From: Diphasiastrum complanatum
Taxonomy: Eukaryota; Streptophyta; Lycopodiopsida; Lycopodiales; Lycopodiaceae
DNA length: 64,000 nt
NCBI GenBank assembly: GCA_029204225.1
Contig: CM055098.1
Coordinates: 8,784,246 to 8,848,245, forward strand
Direction of reading: 5' to 3'
Part shown: positions 9,592 through 19,385 of the stretch, one piece after another
Layout of the letters: each line of letters starts with the position of its first letter
Position numbering within the stretch: position 1 is the first letter of the stretch
Made by a program: the position numbers and the translations under genes
Notes under the pieces: model-generated
What the model saw: only the letters and a program-made list of their open reading frames with translations
The model's database searches: none
Told to the model about the DNA's origin: nothing

Positions 9592-10249
9592 GAGCAAAAA
9601 GACGCAAACCCCAGAAAAAGAAATGGCAAATGTTGAGAAACGACTAAAGTTATGACATGACAGTCAAAATTTAGGAATATTTTCTGATACACAGATTCCA
9701 GCAATATTGAAGGCTAGACAAGCCGATCCATTGGCTAGACGTTATTCTGATGAGAATGTGGAAGATCCAAAAGAAAATTCAGTGAAAGAATCTTTCTCAT
9801 CTTCCATCAAGAAACTGCCAAATAATTCCTGGGCCTTATCGTATTCTCCAGAGGAAGGACTATTTCTGTATGTGTGCAAGTTGAAAGCAACTATTCTGAA
9901 TGAGGGTAATTCGAAGTCTTGTGGTCGTATTCAAAGAATAGACTATGAGGGTGACTTGGGGGAGTCAATCCTGATTGAAACTTGGGGGACAAATAATGAT
10001 GTTAGATTATTTTCTCTAATGGAAGCTAACGTGTGTAGAACATCTTTCCTTCCTGAGAAACTGAAGATAATATTAAAAAACATGAAGAATTTAATCAAAG
10101 ATTTGCTACCTTTCATTCAACAATCTATACCAATTAGTGAAGACTTGTCCTCACTGAAATTGCTTTCTCCAAAAAAGAAACACCCTCCATCTCAAGCGCA
10201 CTCCCCTGAAAAGACAAAGAGAGTCAAAGTCATGGCCAAGAAAAAATGA
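9592..10249 (+). CDS. Unknown basic protein ORF, likely a downstream exon
   Basis: The longest clean frame is 9707-10249 (180 codons); the frame upstream to 9592 is open except for one TGA, and 9591 is preceded by a good acceptor (TTTTCAG) after a pyrimidine-rich stretch, so the exon may start at 9592. The protein has a central region with SWALSYSPEEGLFLYVCKLK and a C terminus rich in Lys/Pro/Ser (SPKKKHPPSQAHSPEK, ending VKVMAKKK), which looks like a nuclear-localisation tail. I do not recognise the family. It points away from the palindromic array and is followed 8 bp later by CACTA sequence. It could be a second ORF of a transposon, or a captured host exon. The 360 bp between array and exon hold nothing recognisable. 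Confidence 0.4.
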
Positions 10250-10257
10250 AAAAAACA

Positions 10258-10835
10258 GCGACAAAATATATATTTATGTTATAAGTTATATATAGTTTCT
10301 CACAACGCATCAAAAAATAAAATGAAATGAGATCGGTTTGTCTATAACACACAAGAAGCTCACAAGCTTACCCAAACAACATCGTTACACTCGCATCTGA
10401 CCACTTGTACTTAGTTTGCCAGTTCAAAAGTAACAAACAAGCTCACAACTTTGACATTTGTCCACCCTTGTACAGAGGAGTGGATGCCAAGCCATGCATC
10501 ATCTCTTCTTCCCTTGTCAATGTAGCCTCGGGTGGGTTCGTGAAGAATGCATCCATCATGTTATCCATGTCCCCCTTGTGATCATGGGCTGTGAATGGCA
10601 CAGTGTTATAGAAAAATTCTCATCTCATATTATTTTTTCATGCGTTGTGAGAAACTATATATAACTAATTACATAAATATTTTGTCACAGTTTGCTCAGA
10701 AAAATGTTGCCTCCAAATAACACCATGGTGGCATCTCAACAAGAAGCCAAGAAAATGCTATGTATGGTCAGCATGGATTACAAGAGTATTCATGCAGGTC
10801 CCAATGATTGCATCTTATATCGAGATGAGTTTAAT
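10258..10835 (+). mobile_element. CACTA transposase fragment with inverted exon (copy 1)
   Basis: Near-copy of 23528-24100. The outer parts read as transposase on the plus strand from about 10698 (MLPPNNTMVASQQEAKKML, then MDYKSIHAG-NDCILYRDEF), with a splice acceptor TTGCTCAG before it. The middle (about 10345-10590) codes on the minus strand for the exon that should come before it in TNP2 proteins: DAFFTNPPEATLTREEE, then STPLYKGGQMSKL and LLLLNWQTKYKWSD. AT-rich inverted repeats (about 10270-10330 and 10620-10680) flank that exon. The transposase breaks at about 10835 and joins the tail of a DUF7869 gene. Confidence 0.75.
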
Positions 10836-10918
10836 TGTGCATTGATTTAAAATAGCTCACATTGACCCATTCAAAAAGGGATACAGCCTTGAGATGGTCC
10901 GTAAAGTGCATGGTAAAG
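10836..10918 (+). pseudogene. DUF7869 C-terminal tail remnant
   Basis: About 83 bp match 31580-31671, where the intact frame reads VHWFKTADIDPFKKRY and ends RTMRGKGKK*. Here the frame is similar but the stop codon is mutated (CGA for TGA). As at 31676, the sequence continues straight into minus-strand gypsy integrase, so the junction itself has been duplicated. Confidence 0.75.
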
Positions 10919-11909
10919 GGAAGAACCGAAAAACTTCCATTCACTACGGAATCTAAGGGGATTCCATCAAGTGTTTTAAGGCATGCATAACTTGACGAAA
11001 AGATTTGGTCAATCAAATAGTGCCCTTGCCCTGTGAACTTCCTCTTATGTGCCTTAGCTTGGTACAAGAGGATCTTATCCTCCTCTTTAAACTCCTTAAG
11101 CTTAATTAGACGATCATGCCAATCTTTTTGTCTACGTTTGTGAACATGTTGTGCATGGACACTAATGATACGGGTTTCAAGAGGCTTTTCAAGATGAAAT
11201 AGGCGATTGGCTAAGATTTGTTTAAAATCCAATTGCAGATCATAGGCCAGGCGTAAGAATGGGACATAAAATTCAACTGGCATAGCTGCTTCCTGGCCAT
11301 AAGTCAACTGAAAAGAGGTAGATCCAGTAGATTTCTTAGGGGTTGTGCGATAAGCCCAAAGTGCGGCATGTAATTTCAATTCTCAATCAGATCTACTGTC
11401 CTCCATGGTCTTAGTATGGATTTCGCATAAGATTTTATTAGTTGACTCAGCTTGGCCATTACAACAAGGGTAATAAGGAGCACTTGTCCTATGGACCACT
11501 AGGAAGGTGGATAGTAAGTGTTTGATCACAACATTTAAGAAATGCATTTCCCTATCTCTAACGATCTCTAATGGGCACCCAAAACGTACTATAACCTGCT
11601 CATAAAGGAATTTAGCAGTGGATTTTGCATCTGCAGATTTAACAGCACGAGTTTTGACCCATTTGGTGCAATAGTCGGTGGCTACTATAATGTATTGAGA
11701 TTGTGTGAATCTAGCAGCCGGGCTAATTGGTCCCACATAGTCAATTCCCCATTTAAAAAATGCTTGGTCAGACAGTATGGGATCTAATGGCATGAAATCC
11801 TTGAATTGAGATCATTTTGCGCATTGACATACATTGCATGCCATTACAAATTGATGTGTATCCATAAATAAAGTTGGCCACCAGAATCCGACCAACAATA
11901 TTTTCCACG
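10919..11909 (-). mobile_element. Ty3/gypsy integrase fragment (copy 1)
   Basis: Minus-strand reading gives a zinc-binding end (WWPTLFMDTHQFVMACNVCQ), then an integrase core with the D-D-E residues in place: KWGIDYVGPISPAA, IVRDREMHFLN, and CCNGQAESTNKI. After this comes ALWAYRTTPKKSTGSTSF-LTYGQEA-MPVE and a post-core KRRQKDWHDR-IKLKEF. One stop codon (TGA, minus strand, at about 11380-11382) replaces the Trp seen in the third copy at 16140. The copy at 31676-32640 has the same stop. The upstream part is cut at 11909 by the fold-back cluster. Confidence 0.9.
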
Positions 11910-12838
11910 CACTGAACGATATTAGGTTTTGAATTTTTATTTTTTTTTGGAAAAAGCTTGACAAGAGTTTTGCAACGGCACCAGAATGACCTAATTCCGA
12001 CTTATGATTCAAAAGTTTTAGGCAGTCAAAGTTTTGGCGCCAAAACTTTGACTGCCTAAAACTTTTCAACCGTAAATTGAAATTAGGTCATTCTGGTGCC
12101 TTTGCAAAGCTCACGTCGAGCTCTTTCTCCAGAAAAAATTCAAAACCCTAATATCGGTTCAGCGCGTGCCCTTAGGGTTTGAGCCCACTCAAACTCTAAG
12201 GGCGCGCGCTGAACCGATATTAGGATTTTGAATTTTTTTGTTTTTGAAAGAGCTCGACGAGAGCTTTGCAATGGCACCAGAATGACCTAATTCTGACTTA
12301 CGGTTCAAAAGTTATAGGCAGTCAAAGTTTTGGTGCACTAGAATGACCTGATTCTGACTTACGGTTCAAAAGTTATAGGCAGTCAAAGTTTTGGCACCAA
12401 AACTTTGACTGCCTATAACTTTTGAACTGTAAGTCAAAATCAGGTCATTCTGGTGTCGTTGCAAAGCCCGTGCCAAAACTTTAACTGCCTATAACTTTTG
12501 AACCGTAAGTCAGAATCAGGTCATTCGGGTGCCGTTGCAAAGCTCTCGTCGAGCTCTTTCAAAAAACAAAATTCAAAACCCTAATATCGGTTCAGCGCGC
12601 GCCCTTGGGATTTGAGCGGGAGATTTTTTGCGAACTTTGTAACTCGGAACTAGGTCATGTAGGGTCTGGTTGCAAAACGCTTGTCGAGCTCTTTCTAATG
12701 GCACCATGTTCATCTCAATTAGAGTTACAGTTAAGAAGTTAGACTGTTTTAAAAAGAAACCTAATATAGATTCAACGCGCGAATGGCCAGTTTAATCAAT
12801 CAGATAGCACATCTACGCGTTGAACTGATATTAGGGTT
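11910..12838. repeat. Cluster of alternating inverted units (fold-back element)
   Basis: A ~145-bp unit (GCGCTGAACCGATATTAGG..., then GAGCTCGACGAGAGCTTTGC, ATGACCT-ATTCTGACTTA and GCAGTCAAAGTTTTGGC) occurs in alternating orientation: forward 11905-12038, reverse 12039-12187, forward 12188-12335, partial forward 12336-12396, partial reverse 12397-12467, reverse 12470-12612, then a diverged reverse unit to about 12838. Palindrome centres are at about 12038 (GGCGCC), 12187 and 12396. The cluster interrupts the gypsy integrase on its left: the related gypsy copy (32640-32655) continues past the point where this one stops. No ORF is supported. Confidence 0.85.
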
Positions 12839-13191
12839 TGCAAGGATCTTGCACCATCACCTGGAAATACAAAAGAGTCTCTTGTGAGGCCATCAATGAA
12901 AGGCGTACCATTATGGTACATAACATTCTCTACTTCATAGAAACTTCCTTCTATGGGAGAAAGCTAGGGAATCTAAACCTCAAATCGTCCTCCTTTTCAA
13001 AGTGTCCTCATCTTCTGACTTACTTTTTCAATGAATCAGATATTCAGAAATCAAGCGATTTCTTAGTTGATATGTCGAGTATTCATGATTCTATCAAGCT
13101 CATGGGGCACAAAGGAAGTTAAATCCTCCAACGACACTAGATTATCTCCTGTAATTAGGATGTCCTTTAAGGCATAGTCTTTAATGAAAAA
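12839..13191. other. Unclassified sequence before copia 5' LTR
   Basis: The minus strand has coding-like stretches (for example [16 protein letters not shown] and SPIEGSFYEVENVMYHNG) broken by several stops. I do not recognise the family. It may be the remainder of a retroelement cut by the fold-back cluster on the left and by the copia insertion on the right. Confidence 0.3.
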
Positions 13192-14181
13192 TGTTGGATT
13201 TATTCCCTCTAGCTCTCCTTAATTCCATTTTAATCTGCCTCCATTCATGCTACAGATTTACTAACGTTGTCACGCAATCTACATATTCACATGCAAATTC
13301 GCACAGACGAAGAAAAGGCGAAAGAATCCCGACACTATTTCTACATAGTTTAACATTCACTTCAGCACTTGTTGACGTCGCACCCTTTTCACGCTCACCC
13401 CATGCAGTTGCGCTATTCAATTGGATAACGATTGCAGCCACCCACGATCTCCTACAGACAGCACGTCCACTCTGTACTTTCACATCTGCACACCTATAAT
13501 ATTATGTAGCATATATATACTGGACACCATTTGTGAAAAAGATAATAAAGAGAGCAGAAGAAGATGACATAAACAAAGTAGATGCCCTGAGCATTGATTC
13601 TTCATTTTGTTAGAATTAAAGTTTAATTCCTTTTAACAGATTGAAATAAGCTTTGTCGGGCACGCGGTTTCGTCCGCTACTATATTGTGCTCTACCGCAT
13701 TATTGACATGTATACATGATATACTTAATCTGATATAGTTCTTTATTTTGTGTTTAGATCTATGTTAGTACTGCTATGCTTATCTTTCATTATGTCTGAT
13801 CTTTCTAGTTGTTCTTACTAGTAATAGACAATTAACATTTAATCTTGTCTTTCGTGAATCATTCGCGACTAATTATCAGTCGAGCACAGTCTAGCTCTTC
13901 GCGAATCATTCGTGACATATAATTTGTCTTGCTATTCGCAACAAATTATTCTTCTAGCACTTCATCTATTAATGTTTGGCTACGTAATCTAGAATGACCA
14001 TGATTTCTATCACTAAAATTCTGTCATTTTGATAGGCGTAGTCATGCTTACGGAGAGAGTCATATACTTCACTCCGCTGCACACGAACATTTTATGTTCG
14101 AGTTCTTTTCTCGATCACTTCTTGTTCGATTTTGTTTCTCGTTCATGTTTGTCATTTATTCTCCCCCTCTCTCTCCCAACA
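13192..14181 (+). mobile_element. Copia 5' LTR (990 bp)
   Basis: Starts TGTTGGATTTATTC and ends CTCTCTCCCAACA, so the ends are TGTTGG...CCAACA inverted, as expected for an LTR. It is followed at once by a primer-binding site. The first ~80 bp recur at 15693-15775 after a polypurine tract as the truncated 3' LTR. The region has a TATA-type stretch near 13508-13520. Confidence 0.9.
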
Positions 14182-14193
14182 TGGTATCAGAGC
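14182..14193 (+). other. Copia primer-binding site
   Basis: TGGTATCAGAGC, complementary to the 3' end of initiator methionine tRNA, directly abuts the LTR end. This is the standard primer site of plant Ty1/copia elements. Confidence 0.92.
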
Positions 14194-14332
14194 AATTTTC
14201 ATAGCTTGATAAGCTTCCACAGTACAAGACTCTACTAGCCGATAGAGTAATTGTTTTCTTGTTCTGTAAATATCAAATTTTCATACTTAAGTCACCGATA
14301 GTTTCTCCTATCACTTAGACTAATTCTTCCAC

Positions 14333-14680
14333 ATGGATTCTTAAGGGAAAGCCAGTCCTATCATGGACAAGTTTGATGGAGCCAATTACCATCTGTGGAA
14401 ATTTAAGATGAAAACTATACTAATGGCAAAAGAATTGTACGATGTTGTTACAGGCGCAGAAGGAAAACCCGAAGCAGACGCAACAATTGCCAGATGGAAA
14501 AGTTTTCTTGCTGATCATGCTCAACATCACGCCCAGATCGGCCATGTATCCAAGGCTCAGACATCGAAAGAAGTCTAGGACATCTTGAGCACAGTATACG
14601 AAGTGCAAGATATAGCTTCCAAGCTACATCTCAGGAAGAAATTCTACTCTCTCAAGATGACGAATGGTGATTCTCTGCAG
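14333..14680 (+). pseudogene. Copia gag remnant
   Basis: The ATG at 14333 meets a TAA three codons later. The frame then reads MDKFDGANYHLWKFKMKTIL (14363), ELYDVVTGAEGKPEADATIA and a stop at 14576-14578 in place of a Trp-like position, continuing DILSTVYEVQDIASKL. This is the N-terminal domain of plant copia Gag (the 'KFDG-NYHLWKFKM' signature). At about 14680 it jumps directly into the end of reverse transcriptase, so the CCHC zinc knuckle, protease, integrase and most of RT are missing. Confidence 0.88.
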
Positions 14681-14683
14681 AAT

Positions 14684-15684
14684 CCTTGTATGTGGATGAT
14701 AGGTTGCTCTTCAGCAACAATACCGAAATGGTCAAGGATGCAAAACAGATGTTGTTCTTAGAATTCGACATGACTGATCTGGGCGAACTCACTCTTTCTT
14801 GGAATGCAAATCCACAGAGGTAGAGCAAATCGACTGATTTACATCACTCAACAAAGGTATTATCACAATGTTTTCAATAGATACAATTTGATGAATTGTA
14901 AATTAGCTCACTTACCAATGGATCCAGGCCTGCATTTGTCGAAGGACCAATGTCCCCAGACCAAGCAGGAAGAGGAGCAGATGAGAGAATATCTGTATCG
15001 ATCGATACTTGGATCTCTCATATACACAATGGTCTATACAAGACTAGATATCTCTTTTGTTGTAAGCTCACTCAGCCAATATATGGCTAATCCTGGCATT
15101 ACCCATTGGAAGGCTCTTATTCGAGTCATGAGATATATTCGAGCTACCATGGACCAATGCATCTGCTATGGAGATGTCAACAACGACAATCTTCATCAGC
15201 TCAGTGGTTATTTTGATGCAAGCTGGGGAGGAGATGCAGACAATCGTAAGTCCACATCGGGATTTACATTCTTCTTCACTGGTGGTCCTAATTTGTGGAA
15301 CAGTCGTAAGCAAACCTCTATCGCACTTTTCTCTACTGAAGCGGAATACATTGTTGCTTCTCAATCTATTAAGGAAGTGTTTTGGTTGAGAAATTTGCTG
15401 TCAAACATCAATCTGTATTAGTATAGCCCTACAATTTTATTTTGTGATAATCAAAGTGCTATTGCCTTATTGGCCAACCCTTGATTTCATTCTAGGAGTA
15501 AGCACATTGAGATCAGATATCACTACATTAGGGGCAAGGTTCTCGACAAAGAGGTAAGCTTAACATACTGTAGAATGTAGGACATGGTTGCAGACATCTT
15601 CACGAAAGCACTCAATGTTAATGCACACAACAGATTTTGTGCACTGCTCAGTCTGAAGGTCAAGGCATTCATGGATCCAGATTA
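14684..15684 (+). pseudogene. Copia RT end and RNase H (internal-deletion derivative)
   Basis: Starts with LYVDDRLLFSNNTEMVKDAK, the RT active-site YVDD (followed by R where I/M is usual), in one frame to 14822, then shifts to the frame starting at 14804 (MQIHRGR). That frame continues IYITQQRYYHNVFNRYNLMN, SILGSLIYTMVYTRLDISF and then RNase H: SGYFDASWGGDADNRKSTSG and SIALFSTEAEYIVASQSIKE. A stop at 15419-15421 is followed in frame by LFCDNQSAIALLANP, KHIEIRYHYIRGK and VADIFTKALN. The frameshift and three or more stops make it non-functional. Confidence 0.9.
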
Positions 15685-15775
15685 AGGGGGGGTGTTGGAT
15701 TTATTCTCACTAGCTCTCCTAAATCCCATTTTAATCTGCCTCCATTCATGCTGCATATTTACTAACGTTGTCATG
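15685..15775 (+). mobile_element. Polypurine tract and truncated 3' LTR of the copia element
   Basis: AAGGGGGG (about 15685-15692) is followed by TGTTGGATTTATTC at 15693. About 80 bp then match the 5' LTR start at 13192 with a few differences, after which the two diverge (about 15775). The loss of the rest of the LTR removes the 3' target duplication. The next 115 bp (15776-15889) show nothing recognisable. Confidence 0.88.
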
Positions 15776-15889
15776 TATAGCCATCTTGTATGGCTAGTGG
15801 TTCTGGACTTTCAGGTGGATATTCATGATAAGTCAAGGAATGTCCAGATTGCTTCATCTTGTTGGACTGTATGTGTTGGACATATCCGG

Positions 15890-16735
15890 AGGCAAATATC
15901 TTTTGAATGACATAAGGTCATTGGCCGGAAAAGTTGAGTTTTCCTTTAATGCTTTGGCTTGATATAGCAGAACCTTATCTCTGACCTGAAACTCTTTGAG
16001 TTTTAAGAATCGATCATGCCATGCTTTTTGTCGACGTTTGTGGACTTGTTGAGCATGGCCATATACTAGCTAAAAAGGGGTTAAGCTTGTGGCTCGCTTC
16101 GGGGTAGTGCGATAGGCCCATAGAGTAGCACAAAGTTTTAGTTCCCAATCGGATCGGCTGGATTCGACAGTTTTGGTGAGAATGCCACATAAGATTTTGT
16201 TTGTGGATTCTGTCAGGCCATTGCATCGTGGATAATACAGAAAACTTTTGCGATGTACCACAAGAGATTTGCTATGACAGAGTTAAGAGAATGTGTACCC
16301 CTATCGCTGATAAGTTCTAGAGGACATCCAAAATGAACAATAACCTATTCATAGAGAAAGTTTGTTGTAGAATGCGTGTCAGCATTGCGAACAGCTCTTG
16401 CTTCAGCCCATTTGATACAATAGTCTGTAGCTACTACGATATAGTGGGATTGAGTGTGTCTAGCAGCAGGACTAATGGGTCTAGCATAATCAATTTTCCA
16501 TTTCTGAAAAGCTTGATCAATTGTGACAGGGTGCAAAGGCATGTAATCAGTCTTTTGAAATCGTTTGGTTCTTTGACAAACATCACAAGCCTTAGTGTAG
16601 GTGTGTGTATCCTTAAAAAGAGTTGGCCACCAAAATCCGGCCAAGAGGACTTTCTTAGCAATCATTTCGGATGAGAAATGACCTGCTCCAACACCTTCAT
16701 GAGTGAGGGAGATGATAGAGGGTGAAATATAGGTT
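15890..16735 (-). mobile_element. Ty3/gypsy integrase fragment (third copy)
   Basis: Minus-strand peptides, in order: SIISLTHEGVGAGHFSSEMI, FWWPTLFKDTHTYTKACDVC (zinc-binding end), KWKIDYARPISPAARHTQSH, ELISDRGTHSLN, then RCNGLTESTNKILCGI (DDE core Glu) and SDWELKLCATLWAYRTTP. This copy has Trp where copies 1 and 2 have a stop. Frameshifts near 16020, 16230 and 16345 break it. It joins copia integrase/RT sequence at about 16735. Confidence 0.85.
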
Positions 16736-16739
16736 TCTT

Positions 16740-18175
16740 GCCAACTTGTGGTTCCACTAAGTCCCATGTGCCATGCTTAGCGATTGACTCCATCTCTTCA
16801 TCCATGGCCTTGACCCAAATGTCATCATCCTTCGCTTCAACATAAGTTGAAGGTTCTTTGCCTTGAATGATGCTAGATAAGAGAGCATAATTTGTTTCAT
16901 ACCTATCAGGTTGTGTCCTCTCTCTTGTTGATCTTCGTAGCTCTCCCTGGATAGATAATTCAGGAAAGCCATCCATGTCGTGGCTCTCCATCAATCTCTC
17001 AAACCACTTAGGGAGCTTCCTGTTAGGTGGTCGGTTTCCTAGTGAAAATGTATCCCATGGTACATCCTTGTCCTTGCATTTTTCACCTGCAACTTCAATT
17101 CTCTTGCCACCAAAAGGTTTATCTCTAACTCTTCAACCTATCTCTTGAGATTGAGTAGCAACATCATGAGGTGTATCCATCTATCCATCACTAGGAACAT
17201 CAACAAATGGTCCATCATCAAGATTATTTCTCACTTTACCATCTTTTCTAGTAGATGTATCCATCTTCTCAGCATCCTCATCTTTGTACATGTTAGATTT
17301 TCATCAAAGATAACATCACGGCTAACATGTATTTTGTTCTCTAATGGATCGAAACATCTATAGCACTCTACAAGATCATCATATCCTAAGAAGATGCACT
17401 TTGCAACTTTTACATCAAGCTTACGTCTCTCTTCCTTAGGAATGTGTACAAAGACCTTACAGCCAAAGATTCACAAGTGGTTCACCTTTGGATTCTTCTT
17501 TGTGAATGCCTCCTCAGGCGTTACCATTAGAGGAGCTCTAAATCCAAAAAAGACCCTTTGTAAAGATTCTTTTTATATTTTTTTCCTCAATTTCTTCTTA
17601 CACATGGACCAATCAAAACACTCAAATTTGAAATCTACGTAACATAACTTTTTGAGACCACATTTTGATTCCACACTAAAAATGGCATAACTTTTTAGTG
17701 GTAAGTCCAAATTTAGCGCAGTTTGGTGCATTAGAAAGCGCTTGACAAGGGCTTTCCAATGATATGTTAGATGACATACTTTTGAGCTACGAATAAAAAG
17801 TTATGGCAAGTCAAAAGTATTAGTGTTATAATATCTTAATAATATAAACTACATCTTGCACGAATTCTTAAAGGGTCTTTTTGGAGCTCAAAACTCCTCT
17901 AATGCTTTGGTACGACAATGGTAGGACTTCTGTTTTGAAGATAGACCGCGGTAATGCATGCTTCTGACCAAAAGTTTTTTGGTAGTTTCATCTCAATAAG
18001 CATAGATCTGGCACTTTCCACAATCGTATGATTCTTGCGCTCAGCTACACCATTGAGTTCAGGAGTATGAGCTTGCGTTGTCTTTTGATCTCACATTGAT
18101 TACAAAGATCCTTGAGTTTAGTGGACAGGTACTCACCTCCACTATCATATCTTAGGACTTTGACTTAGAATTTGC
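16740..18175 (-). mobile_element. Copia integrase-to-RT fragment interrupted by a MITE
   Basis: On the minus strand, from 18175 down: RYDSGGEYLSTKLKDLCNQ (integrase core Asp), PELNGVAERKNHTIVESARS (core Glu region), KLPKNFWSEACITAVYLQNR, then (after the MITE at 17530-17899) TPEEAFTKKNPKVNHL, IFGCKVFVHIPKEERRKLDV, KCIFLGYDD and VSRDVIFDEN. It continues through an Arg/Thr-rich linker to NYALLSSI and MDEEMESIAKHGTWDLVEP, the start of RT. Several stops are present. It ends at about 16740 inside RT where gypsy sequence follows. Confidence 0.88.
17530..17899. mobile_element. 370-bp TA-flanked MITE inside copia integrase
   Basis: Terminal inverted repeats of ~40 bp: plus-strand left end GAGGAGCTCTAAATCCAAAA..., right end ...GGTCTTTTTGGAGCTCAAAA followed by CTCCTC. 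A TA lies on each side (17528-17529 and 17900-17901). Removing the element and one TA restores an open frame reading TKALMVTPEEAF, the normal copia integrase sequence at this point, so the ends are exact. A TA target duplication suggests a Tc1/mariner-type mover, but the ends are not the usual Stowaway CTCCCTCC. No ORF inside. Confidence 0.85.
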
Positions 18176-18482
18176 TTTGCTCAGGAACCCAGATCATGCT
18201 ACACAGTAACACAGACAGAAAACACTCTCCACAGCAAGCTCACATAGCAACTGTATTTCTCAAAATGAAATTACACTATACATATAGTTGTTCACTCAGG
18301 CAACCCATGCATGACCCAGGTTGCTGTGGCGGGACGCATGTCCTGTCGACTTGCCTCGTGGCGAGGCCAACTGATCCTTATCCACTGATAGGAACCACAG
18401 TACGGTACCACAATGATTCTACTTTAATTCTAAGTCTCTCCCTCAAAGTAGAGTCACTTTTTATACAGTCATATACAGAGCT
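18176..18482 (-). mobile_element. Probable copia 3' LTR piece
   Basis: Follows the copia RNase H stop on the minus strand, after a purine-rich TTTGAGGGAGAGAC (18436-18449). It contains a GTATAAAAAG-like stretch and ends at the junction with the next copia fragment (18175). No matching second LTR is in the window, so the identity rests on position only. Confidence 0.45.
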
Positions 18483-19122
18483 TTAAAGCCAACAAACTTT
18501 AAGTACAGAAAGCTTTGATCTAAACTTATCAAACTTTTCTCCAATAAGTGGCTTAGTGAAAATATTAGCTAGTTGTTCTTCTGTGCTACAATGAACAACA
18601 TGAATTTCACGACTCAGCAGCCTCTCACGTATGAAGTGATACTGAATCTCAATGTGTTTAGTTCTCGCATGGAACACTAGATTCTTTGCTAGCTGAATGC
18701 CACTCTGACTGTCGCTATGTAAAGTCGTGGGATTTTTCTGCCTCATGCCAATTTCTTCCAAGATTTGTCTCAACCATCTAGCTTCCTGTGCTACACTACA
18801 CATTGCCTTATACTCTGCATCGGGGTGGAAAGAGCAATTGTACTTTGCTTCTTACTAGACCAGGAAAAGCAACTACCACAAAACTGGAATATATATCCTG
18901 TGGTGGATCTACGATCATCATAGTCACCTCTCCAATCCGCATCCACATAGCCACACAACTCAGGTAAACCATCATGCTTTCTGTAAATCAAGCCATACTC
19001 TGAAGTGCCTTTCACATAACGCAAAATGCTTTTAGCTGTCTTCCAATGCGTTTCCGTAGGTGCTGCCATAAACTGACTTCTAATGCCAATAGCATAACAT
19101 ATATCTGGTCTAGTCATAGTAA
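18483..19122 (-). mobile_element. Copia RT end and RNase H fragment
   Basis: Minus strand: LTMTRPDICYAIGIRSQFMA, HWKTAKSILRYVKGTSEYGL, GYVDADWRGDYDDRRSTTGY, SKKQSTIALST, then after a frameshift near 18800 EARWLRQILEEIG, LHSDSQSGIQLAKN, KHIEIQYHFIRERL and QLANIFTKPL, ending KVCWL*. These are standard Ty1/copia RNase H motifs. It is cut at 19122 where a plus-strand copia piece starts. Confidence 0.9.
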
Positions 19123-19123
19123 G

Positions 19124-19385
19124 GTTGATGGTGAGTGTGCAATCAAAAAGGTTGGCACAATTCCTATTTCTCTTTCTACAGATTGGAATGTACATTTGAT
19201 TGATGTTCTGTTCATACCTTCCATTACCAAGAATCTACTTAGTGTGAGTCAATTGCTAAGTAAAGGTTTCAAGGTTGAGTTTGATGGAGATGCTTGCATG
19301 ATCAAAAAGAAGGATATCTTGATTGCAAAAGGTAAAAGACAAGGAGAGTTTTCTTATGTTCATCCTTCTAGCTTAGACAGACCCC
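19124..19385 (+). mobile_element. Copia protease/pre-integrase fragment
   Basis: Plus-strand frame reads KVDGECAIKKVGTIPI, WNVHLIDVLFIPSITKNLLS, VSQLLSKGFKVEFDGDACMI and ILIAKGKRQGEFSYV, the segment between the protease active site and the integrase zinc finger in copia polyproteins. Orientation is opposite to both neighbours, so it is a rearranged or nested fragment. Confidence 0.88.

Noticed and set aside
10458-10664. Plus-strand ORFs in the CACTA fragments (also 23610-23935)
   Set aside because: They are shadows of the minus-strand transposase exon with LYEGG-type motif.
15068-15364. Minus-strand ORF in the copia RNase H
   Set aside because: Shadow of the plus-strand RNase H frame, which has clear family motifs.
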